A stretch of DNA of 64,000 nucleotides from Tigriopus japonicus (Eukaryota; Arthropoda; Copepoda; Harpacticoida; Harpacticidae), in contig JAAGOF010000249.1 in NCBI GenBank assembly GCA_010645155.1, positions 262,258 through 326,257 on the forward strand, written 5' to 3'. The notes under the pieces were generated by a model. That model worked only from the letters and a program-made list of their open reading frames with translations. It searched no databases and was not told the origin of the DNA. A program made the position numbers and the translations under genes. Positions within the stretch are counted from its first letter, which is position 1; each line of letters opens with the position of its first letter. Of this stretch, positions 24,338 to 35,258 are shown one piece after another.

Positions 24338-25005
24338 ATGAATTTCCCAGCCCCACATGAACCAGGAGTTCCACCTTATCCCGGGGACCGAGTCTATCCA
24401 ACCAATGCCGTGAATCGAAACCCAAGGGCATCCAATTGGAAGTAAGTTGTTCGTTTGCTGTTTCTCCTTCGCCCTTGACTTGGTGGTCTAACTCATTTTG
24501 CAATGCGTTCCTTTCTCATCCTCCTTCCCTTTCTTCCTCTTTTTTGCATTTCCTTGGTGCCTTTTTGCATTTGGTTTCATGGCCTCTGCGGAGTGTCCTT
24601 TGAATTGCCTTTGCGCCAAGCTCTCCCTCTAGAATGGAAAGTGCGAAAGAAGAGAACTTTCGTGCTGAGTCATGTTGCGCAGTTTCCATAAACTCTTCGG
24701 CTTTCTCTCTGTCCTCAAAGGATAGAAGTGTCGTTGGGATTGAACTCAGACATTACACGATGTGGTGTTTAGGATCCAGTTCCAAATGACAAAGCACTTA
24801 CATTGGCAGATTGTTTTTACAAAATTTGTTATTCTGTGCCAGCTTTCCGTTTCTTTCCTTATACATATTTAGATCCCACGCGGGACTTCAAAAAGCAATG
24901 GGAAGACTAATGGCGGATGCCGTTGAAACGATGGAAACTGGAGGGAAATTGAGTTTGGTTCCTTCAATGGTCAAAATTAAGCCTACGGGCCATTACGCAA
25001 ACTAA
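24338..25005 (+). CDS. Unrecognised 78-aa protein, two coding exons
   Basis: Exon 1 is 24338-24441, ending TTGGAA|GTAAGT. Exon 2 is 24873-25005, after the acceptor ACATATTTAG. Together they give 237 nt, exactly 78 codons plus TAA, with the phase matching across a 431-bp intron. The first ~34 residues are Pro-rich (starting MNFPAPHEPGVPPYPGDRVY). The rest is mixed and basic (including GLQKAMGRLMADAVETMETG) and ends with PTGHYAN. There is no signal peptide, transmembrane segment, zinc motif or Cys. Evidence for a gene: a consensus donor, matching phase, a protein-like translation of both exons and an immediate stop. I recognise no family and assign no function. Further 5' untranslated exons are possible, and a candidate AATAAA lies at 25329. 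Confidence 0.65.
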
Positions 25006-25328
25006 ATCCCAGAAAGAAATATAGTCAGAGGGCAAGCCTTTTGTGACCTTAAATTGAGGCATCCTTGATTGAGGCAACAAGCATGCTTTTGCTTTTCAAA
25101 GCAAACACAGGCTAAGTGTTGATTTACATTTTTAGCAAAGTGAATCGGTTTTGCCAAATGTGTTTGAACACTAAATCTCCATCGTTTCCTTTCTTCTGAT
25201 GCAATGTCTAAAATGCTTCAATATTTTGGACAATTGTTGATCAAAACACATGTTTGTAATATGTTTTAGGTTATTCCTGATCTTTATTACGTTTGTAATA
25301 ATTGATTGTTTCAAGTTGATAACATTTT

Positions 25329-25334
25329 AATAAA
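25329..25334 (+). terminator. Candidate poly(A) signal for the 78-aa gene
   Basis: AATAAA lies 324 bp past the stop codon. It is the first clear hexamer I see downstream, but such hexamers are common in AT-rich DNA. Confidence 0.3.
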
Positions 25335-28300
25335 ATCTGTCGGTAATGATAACATTAACAAACCAAAAAAAGGAAAAAAATGTTCCCATACCCCGATCGA
25401 GGGCCCAAATAGAGGAAGTAGAATCCTTTTTGCGGCTAGTCATTACTTTTTCATTCGCCTCCCAATAAGTAAGTTCGAACTATTTCAATTAGGGCCATAT
25501 GGGTACCAAGCTAGGGTGGGTCAAATCTTGGGCTTTGGTGTTTACAGGTTTGAGTTTGTTCCAAAAGGGAAAACTTTTTCTTTGGCCTGATCCTAGAATG
25601 TTAAAAAAACAAGAATATGAGCGAACGCTGCCGAATTGTTAACAGTCTCTATCAAGTTTGTTTAAGGCAAGTGTGGGATCTGACACATCCCTATCATTTG
25701 ACCCCGAGAATCCCCACTTGTATACGTTCGACAACACTTAACCATTTAGCTCCCAAAAATTCCACGCATTAAAAATGTTCTCGAAAGCGATTTTTCTCTT
25801 TTGGTGGGGTGTCTCAGATGGGTTAGGAATCCACGATCAAAAGGCAGACATTTCAAGAAAATTGAACTACCTATTCATCAAAATAACAGATTTATTTTGT
25901 ATCAAATTAATTTTGAAGCTCATTTAATGTTTTAAAATCAATCATGTGTTCGTTTATCAGATTATAAATCAATTATCACTGGCAAAACCCAAAGAAACAT
26001 GTTACAATGTGTACAGTATTGTTGAGCAAATGGGGTGTATAGTATGTAATAATGATGCAGACATTTGCAACAAGAGCAGAGCTCAAAACATTTCGAGTTA
26101 AAAAATTATCAGATTAACCAACACAAGTAGTTTTCAGTCATAGATTTGATCAATATTTGACCATTGTGATGTCCTAGGAAGTTTCATGTGTGACTTTTGT
26201 CGCTAAACAAGATTTTCCAACCAAGTGTTGCCATTTTTATTTGTTCTTTATGTTTTTTATTTTATTTCATCTTATCTCTTTTATTTATCACCAACTTTCC
26301 ATGAATTCAATGTGTAATTATATACTTCCAATACTCGTTGTACACCTCTAGGTGTGAAGAGTGGAAAACTCAATAAACAATAAAGAATTTTGGTCAATGG
26401 CTTGAGCACTGGGTTCAATTCAAGGTTTGGTCTCTCTTATATTGTTAACAAATCCCTTCATGCGGTCAACTCGGAAATGAAGGCTTTGAGATTTATTGTT
26501 GACTTGACATGTGACGCCCATTCATGTCACAAGTAAACCAATGACATGATGACACAGAATTGAGCACTTGCTAACAATGTCTCCAAAATGTCTCTTCAAG
26601 GTTTCAAGTCAAAACAATGTGGCTTTTCTAGGAGGCCAGGGTTTGGTCTTGGAGCTTACCCTTTATCGTAACACATCTAGGGACTTCCATTTGGATTATA
26701 TTTGAATAATTTGTAGTTGACTTGGCCCAAACTCGTTGTTCACTCCCAAGAAATGTATTCATAATTTTGACCAATTCGTTTGTGATGCTTAAATCAAAAG
26801 GCGACTGGCCCGAGTTTGGTTGACCTCAAAGGCTTCATTTAATTGTAAGTTCGATTTTTGTTTCTAATTAAAGTAAAAACAGCTTTTTTTCTAAGCAGAA
26901 CTTTTCGTATTTTTGTCTACTTCGCATTGCTTGTGCCAAAACAAGCAGGAAAAACTTCTAGAAAAATCCAGCCCACCAATTTGTTACTTACTTTCCTAAC
27001 TGCCAGTATGACGTCTTAAAAAATGGCCTACTTTGCACTTATCTTCCCCTTTCCTTTGGTTCTCGAATTTAATTTGACCAACCACTTCCACAAATAATCC
27101 GCTACATTATACTCACGACATGCCGCAGACAAGCTATTTTCTCTCGGTTGGAAGCTCGTCTTCCCATGCCAACCAGAATGGATACCTCTTCCTTCAGCCC
27201 AGGCATAATTTAAATAGATGGCTCTTAATTTCATTGACATTTCTGAGGAGGTTGCACATTTGAAGAGTTCATGCATTTCCAGCCATTTGATATCGCTTAT
27301 ATAGTCGTGTCTGGAGATTGGCCCGTCATGGCTCTATTGATAAACCACCAGGGTTCCCCTCTTTCTCTTCTTTCAAATGAATTTGCCTCTGCGCGATGCA
27401 TGGATTTGACACTATAGACATGGTATATCGGTTGCAGAAAAATGACACTCTCTGCAAGTCCACTGTGGCGCTTATCCGAAAGATTTGGCTTCAGTTGACC
27501 GAATGCAAATTGCGGAAAACGGCAAATTTCCCTGTCGCAATGCAAAATCTCTACCAGTGTGGCCTTTGTAGGTTAAGTTAGTTCGTGTGGGTCTGACTAG
27601 AGATGCATGCCGTGTCACAATTTTGGCATGTGTGGAGAATCGGTAGACATCTATTGGAGTGAACTATTTAATGCTTGTCTTTGAGAGAAAGTTCATGCAT
27701 GCCATGATGTTCTCGGCGAGTCGCCCATTTGTCAGTTGAGAATGAGGTTATTCCAATAAAAAGGCCTACCTAAAGTTATCCCAAAAATCCAAGTCCTAAC
27801 ACCTCAGAGGTCTATGAAGTGGAGAAACTGCAAAAGTTTTGCATCCCAGTCAGACGTCTGGAAATGTCAAATCCTAGCTATAGCTCAGCCTCTAGAAATC
27901 TGCAACCACGAGAAAAAGGCTCTTCTTAGGCGGAAAATGCATAACTCTGCCTGTTTAGGTTGCTCGAGCCGAATCGCTCCTCATGCACGGCAATTCTCGA
28001 GTGCGTGAGACGTTTTGTGGAGTGGAAATCCGATTGGCATTGGGATGCCTTTCTATTCCATGCCTAAGTTATCATTTGAAGACACAAAGTTCATCCTGCA
28101 TTGGCCTAGATTAAACCCTCTCAACTCTTTTGGATAAGACAAACAACTCATCGCAATCGCAATCGTGGGATTGTATTCATTCATACTGAAAGAACTTTGA
28201 ACTCCATTGGATGAGCAATTCTAGGAACATGTTTAGAGTCGATCAAGCGCATGTTGTGATAACGAGTTTGGCAAGATGAATTGAAGATCATTATTTGGTG

Positions 28301-31300
28301 GTGCAGTAGATTCTGACGTCATCTTCGTCAGCTTTGCACTGATCTGGTTCATCCATTGCGAAAACTTGCCAGCCACTACTCAACGACTTCATGCTTATTG
28401 AGTCCCAGCCAGCCATTTGCCATCATAGACAAACTGACAACCAACATAATTTCCAATGCTCCTTGGGAAATATCTCGGCCAATTACCTCAATCTGCGAGT
28501 TCTGCCATGTGCTCTTTGTTCTAATCTGTTTGTTCTTTCTTTTCGTCTGACGAATGAATGAGTTACACTTTGGCTCTTGCATGGGCATACATTTGTCAAT
28601 TGTTTCTAACAAGGAATTTCCTATATTTTGCCTACCTTTTGAGGATTCCTATATCCTTTGACCTATGTATAGTTTACCTACATATCCATTATTGAAAAAA
28701 AAAACTGAAATTTCCTGGAAATTTTCCATCATACAGACAATTGTCAAGTTACTAAATCGTTTTATGTAAAACCATAGCCGACAGACTTAAAGCATCAACA
28801 GTTGCAGAAACACTTACTGAAAAATTCTTTACGATTGTGGATTGGACAAGTGTAAAAAAAATCGCAAATACTACTTTTGTGGCATTTAAAGAGATAAAAG
28901 CTATACTTCCTGTTTTTTTTCTTGTCTCCTTTCGGCTTGCGTAAACAAAACTGACACTATAAATCTCAATGAAATTTCGGTTGGATTTTGTGCTCAAGCT
29001 TTTTGATCTACAACTCTTTGAGTTATGGCTTCAACTTGAACTCGTTTTTCAATTATAAGCCTTTAAGCCTTCAAAGCTAAATGAACAAATCTGAAAAGTG
29101 AGGTTGCTTAATGCCTTCAATTTAAATGTTGATAACAATAGTAATATTTAAATTAAGAACAACGATAGTCCTACGTTCAAGGACACATTCGAGCGGTAAA
29201 CTCAAACTCTCCCACCGACCAATGTTTTTATCAAAACGACTGAACTAACTCTTTATTTTATCTTTTTTTAAACAGACAATTAATTAGTTTTGCATGGAAT
29301 TTCATTCCTTGCATCGGTTGAAAATCCGAGAAAAGGGGATGGGGATTGTAATTTTGTCATTAAAGAAAGATCGGCAACATTCCATTCTTCTTTTCCTGAA
29401 AATTGCAAAAGCGCCCTTCGCTATTTGAATGGTGTTACAACGGTGAAATTGACAATTTGACCTAAATCAACAACATTTCTTCTCTCCAAGCCATGTTAAT
29501 GCTCTATTGTTTGATCAAAATGGGTACAAAATAGTGAATGAAATAAACGTGTAAGGTTTTTGCTTGGGCCCCCAATTATACGGATCAATGTGTTTAACAT
29601 TTGATACTAGATTTGTGTTTTTCTCCGCAAAGAGTGGTCCAATTTATTGTTGCTACCAATGCTTCATTGAAAAAGACATACCAATAAGAAGAATAGTTGT
29701 GAGGGCATTAGACGAAAAAAGATTCAAGTGCCCTTCTACAGTATTAATGCTGCAGAGTGCTGGTGAGAGTTCAAATGAACATTTGCACGCCGTTGCTTCT
29801 CTCTTAGCTTGCAAACTTTTGCACTCCTAAACGGGCTGTCCGAGAGCTCAATTTTCAGGGAAAGAACGCGAGGTCGGAAAACTTAAAGCTATTTGACTGA
29901 CGGACTAGCTAACTGGCTAGCTGGCGAAAAGAATGGCTACAGAATGGCAGAAGTGAATTAGGGTTACTCAGAACTTGGGCTCATTTCAAGTCAAAATGTA
30001 TTGCCAGATAGCTCTAAACATACGAAACAAACGAGTCAGTTCGCAACAAGATCTCTCCATGTGATAGAAACTTGTAACATACTTGAAGAGGAAGAGACTG
30101 GGATTGATTGGCCAAGTTTCTCTTTCGATAAAGGAACCTTTTTCTCCAATAACCTTGGAAGATCCTCGGGGAGAGAAAATAGACGAACCAAGACATGCGT
30201 CTTAGTTGCACATGCACAACATCGTCACTGTTAGAGGACCACAATCACGCAAGGCCGAGGGTGCCCTTGAGAACTTGGCGTGAATGTAGGGAGAGCTAGT
30301 CATTCCCTTTCTACGGTTAGCATGGAGTATATTGATGAGAGAGCCTTGGCCTAGCCCAGTCAGTCTACATGACTAGATAGAGCCGGAAATGTGGCCTTGC
30401 AACTTGGCATTCTCCAACAAGGTCGGTAGGATGAATATATGTTCTCCTAATGCATGCAGCAATCCACTTCCGGTGGTTTGAGGTTACAGGGTGATAGAGG
30501 GTCCAGGGTCTTATGTTCAGAACGTTATAGAAATGATTTGGCTCCCCCAACGATTGCAAAGCCTCATGATAATCTTGGGGCTAGTTCAATATGATTGACC
30601 CATGAATTACATGATAACGGACAAACACCCTGTTGACTAGAAGGATATTAGGAAACAGTTGGCCTTCGCCTTGTCCAAAATACAACGGTAAGAGAGAATG
30701 CAGCTCGCGTTTGAGAGCACAGTACAAAGCAGCTTCGAAGGCCAAGAGAAAGCGAAAGAATGCTCAAGGGGACCTTGAAGAGAAAGACTTTGATCATAGC
30801 CAGCATGTCTTGACTCCTTATTCAACTAGGCGAACTGAAAGAAAAGATATGCATGTGATTGAATAATCGCATCATTCATCGTTTTCTACACTGCACGCAG
30901 AGAATAAGACAGAGAAAAAAGGGAGCTGAAGATTGAGGGGAAGAGATCGGATGAGAATGTAGCTTGCATCTCAGTCGTTCAAGGTAACTCCTCTGCTGAA
31001 TGCAACTTGAACGACGCTCCAAAATTCTGCCCTCACATGTGATAACGGCAATCCCACTATCCCCACACATGGACAACTTGAACTTCTACGTACTATACTA
31101 CTTCTGAAGTCAGGCTGCCACTATCATGGCAGTTGCTTTTGCTAATGACGATGATTGCTCCTCTGTTGCACGTAGTTGAAGCTCCGCAAGGTGGTGTTTG
31201 ACGTTCTGGTACCTTGCTGCATCTATCCGCACATCCACCCACATGAGAAATGGCATCTTTTGATCCCCCTCACAAAGTCACGAAGCCAGTCATGGCATTT

Positions 31301-32440
31301 GCCGTGCTGCACAAGTGTATGTTCTAGTCGGTACACACAGGGAATGTTCATTCGGTAACTTTGCTCACGATCACTACCCACTCCGGGCAACACATACATC
31401 AACTTCATCTACTACACATTGCCATGCTTGAGTAACAAACGCATTACTTGCAAAAGTGTACTCCGCTCGTGGGTGCAATACCCCGAGCTCCACCATCCTG
31501 CCTCCCATAGTACGTCATTGCGAGGTTCAGCAGTCAGTGAATGAAGCAATGTGAGTTTGAAATGCTTGATAAACGGTACAATCATTCCCATCAAAGTCGA
31601 TTCACAGTCGTTTTTTCCAACATGGTGGCAAAATATCTTGATTCTGTCGGTGATGCTACGAACGTTTGCTGATTACTTTTTGCGATTCATGAATCACGTT
31701 TGGATCCATTGTAGAAAAAGCCATTCGTACTTACAAACGTACTTTGAAAGCTACATTAGTCAAAGAAAGTATTTTGACTGGCAAATACGATTGCAAGCAA
31801 GGAGAACAATATGGCGAACCATTCATATGTATGTTTAGCATCTTACAATCAATTCAAGGCACCCACAAATCATCTTCCCTTAACAAATGATGAACCATCA
31901 GTATAATAGTGCAATCTTTTGAGGCTTTACTATATCGCTCTAACCTTGAACATGACTGATCTCGTAGTGGGGGACGGGAGAACGAAAACGAGAGAGAGAG
32001 GAGAAAGAGAACGAGAAAGAGAAATGCAGTAATAGGCCTTGGTTGTGTACAACTGCGAATGCATGCAGTCCTGTGCCCATTGCCTAGTTCAGTGGCTTCT
32101 TTCGCCCCCACAGTGTGCCTCACGGTCCACATAGCAGTTACGTGGGTACGATATAGAAAACGTGGAGCTGGGATCGAGCCTTGGTCGTGCACTTGATGGT
32201 GCACTCGCTGCTGATTCCCCGACGAAATGGAGGGAGGAGAAGGAAGAAAATGTACCCCGAGAGGCACGGGCAAAAATCGAAGAGGTGCATGCTTGCACTC
32301 ACATATCGTTTCCTCTATCCGACTACCTCAAGACTATTCCATCCATACTTTGTAGAGGAAAGACATGGATGGCGACGTTTCCAGAGGCCAAGACGCATTG
32401 GTGGTAGATGTACTGTCGATATTCGTAGTTTGCGACGGAG

Positions 32441-32580
32441 AAGTAGTAGTAGTCTTAGTAGTAATCATCACTCCTCCCGCACCAACTGCATCAACAACCG
32501 CAGAAGCAGTACTGTTGAACTTACGTGCTAGTAGGAGTAACTCTACGGCGAGAAGTTGTCCGCGTAGTAGTAGTAGTAGT
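32441..32580. repeat. AGT-rich imperfect trinucleotide repeats
   Basis: Two (AGT)n runs at 32441-32466 and 32564-32580 are separated by less regular sequence. They produce spurious Ser-rich frames. Confidence 0.7.
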
Positions 32581-33453
32581 TTGTTCTTCTGCACTACTGT
32601 GCTAAGTCGGCACAACGAGAATGCAGAGCGAATGCAGTCATCCTCCTGCCAATGTGCAGCAAAGCGATGATGATAAAATACAGTGAAATCGTCCAATCCG
32701 CAGTTGTCCACAGTTCCGCAGTTGCATCGCATGCAGTCAGAAGGGCCCCACGATTGTCCAACTTCTTAAGATTGTTCAGTAGGATGTCTTTGAACACCAT
32801 GAGTGGTGGGCAATCTCTATGGTGACTTGGTGTTTCGCAGGATCATGAAGAACAGGCCTTACAAAAGTGTCACTCCCTTTTGGTACTTCTTTCGTTGGCC
32901 TTTGAGTGCAGATCTCGACCTTGACAGCTTTCTAGTGCAAGTTCAAGGACGTTCCAATGGAACGCTTTCCATTGAAGAAAGTGCTTATTGAAATGTTCCA
33001 GTGACATCAGGCTCTAGTTAAGATGAATTTGAATTGATAGCACCGCTAAGTTTCATAATGTACAAGCAAATGTGGAAACTGTCAAAGAATATGTGACTAT
33101 TTCTAGTTCAGTGAACCAAACTACCTCAAACTGTGTCTCCTGAAAAACGGCACAATTCCAATCTACCTCAAATAATACGGGTCAACTCATTTTAATAATT
33201 TAGTGTCAAGCACCAAAAATTGGCCCCTTCGAGCCCACAACGCCCTCTATGATCGTGTCATTCAACTAAAGGAGTGCATCCATTCAACAATTGAACAACT
33301 AATTCTTACCTGAATATAATTAGGATTTTTACTACATTTAGTGTCCACAAATCATCAGGGATTCCTGTTCATGTAAGTTAATCAAATTTGCGACCAGTCC
33401 ACAAATATTTTTCTTCCTATTTTCGTTTCTCACACTTCCGGTAGCTTTTGCAG

Positions 33454-33507
33454 CCCTCAAACTGCAAACCTCCTCTAAAAGGGCAAGCCGTAATGAGTGC
33501 CTTCAAA
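33454..33507 (+). other. Candidate 54-bp 5' untranslated exon
   Basis: A good acceptor (GTAGCTTTTGCAG) and a consensus donor (CAAA|GTAAGTG) bracket 54 bp on the strand of the BTB gene, 1.7 kb upstream of its first coding exon. The frame does not join that exon as coding sequence, so if used it would be 5' UTR. The pairing may be coincidental. Confidence 0.25.
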
Positions 33508-35258
33508 GTAAGTGAAAAGTGTTGTTTCCCATATTTAAAGCACACACCCCTTCAGCAGAGTGTTCGGAGAATCTCTCCCTTTAAAGCATTGGCATCTCAA
33601 TATGGTCAAAAAGGCTCAAAATTAGGTTTGGATTAGTGCAGTGGCTGCAAGTGCGTAAGTGCTCTTCTGCAACGGCCCTGCACTCAGCTGCCATCTTGCA
33701 AGTGCTATTGCCTTTCTCACTGCAGTGTTAGTGCACTCCAAACAAACAAAGAATTCGAGTTAAAACACAGAGTTTAACCTAAAAGGAGCATTATACAGAT
33801 CATGTTGAAAAGGACTGGCATCTGATAGGGATCGGTTCAGTTGCCAATTGGTGCTAAAAATGCCGTAAATTTTCGGATCTGTTCAATGGCCAGGCAACAA
33901 TGTGGGTCCAGGACGTCCTGCCCAATCTGCCAAATAGTACAATGCTACTGTAGCTGGGCGGATGCTGATTGCGCCTGTAGCCCTTCTCATGCGCAATTGC
34001 GCTTCTGCCTCAGGACCATGCAAAGGGCTCTCAACAATACTGGATGTCAGGGGAACCAGTCGGGGCAAGATGGGGAGGGGGGGAACTTTGGGAGCCCCCT
34101 TCTTGATAGTCATGTGCTCTCTTGGCTTATGTTGGCTTTTTGGTAGGAATAACTGAGCACTGCATGGTTTGGGAAGCATGAACCACTTGGTAGCACAGGC
34201 TTTTTGAGAACAGTGGCTCCGGCCATGTCGCCTTCTCTTTGTGCAGGATGCAGTGCGTTGAACCTCTTGGCCAAGTCATAAAAACAGGCAGAGTGTGTAG
34301 AACTATACATGGGGGACCTTTTAGGGCTCCAAACACTTGGCGCCAAGAACGTATTTTGTTCCAAGTATAAACATATTTCAACTCATATTTTAACCATAGC
34401 CCTTTTGCAATGTAGGGATATTTTGTACGATGTTTGCACTTGGAAATGAGCATGTTTTCTATCATTATGCTCATCATCTTCCTGTGCCTTTTTTGAGTGA
34501 CCTTAATCTCGCATTTTAAGTTTAAGCGTACATGACCAAGTTCCACGCAATTGTCGGACTGGGATCAATACTAGCAATGCTTTCTGTTAGTTCCAGTAAG
34601 TGCAAGCTCAACCCTCTGCTGTTCCCACCAGTCATTTCATTCTTCTCTTCGTTTTAAGAGCGCATATGACCACTGCGTTCCTAACATTTAGAAGGGACCA
34701 GTGCATAGGCGTGCGTACAGAAACTAGGCGTGTGCTACCGAGTACAATCCGCAGGATCTCGCCCTGCAAGGATTTTAGTGACTTTGGCTGCTTAAATGCC
34801 ACAGTCATCGGAATATAGAGGGCGCAGGGGAGAAGAATTCACTCCGGGTTTGAGCGCACGCATTCTCTATCTTCCCGTATCTCCCTTTTTTGCTGGCTCT
34901 ATTTACCTTGCTTGGGGCTTGCCTCTGAATGTACTGGTAGTGGATGCATAAATGTTTTGAAGCAAAAAACATAGCAGCATTTGCTGGCCTCTGTGAGAAT
35001 GCAGTGACTCTTCAGTTGGTGGTGAAGCCTCAAAACCTGATCTCGACGATGTGAAAGGTAGAATATGTGGGACTGAATTTGACCATATTATGGAGGGGGC
35101 AATCCATGAATTAGTGTGTGATTTAGAGGAACATATTAACTAAAAATTGATTTGAATGTAAGTATTTCCCTCTTTTTCCTTATAGGGAGGCCACCACATT
35201 CTCCGTCGTTGAGGGAAGGGAAAACAATCACAACACGGCAAACAGAAACTTTAAGAGG

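Larger units (their letters stand above)
25335..35185. other. Long intergenic region before the BTB gene
   Basis: No coding region is supported. Simple repeats include GA-rich runs near 31990-32015 and AGT trinucleotide runs at 32441-32466 and 32564-32580. A possible untranslated exon is at 33454-33507. Short open frames near 29.6, 30.0, 30.6 and 33.8 kb have no domain features. Confidence 0.4.
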
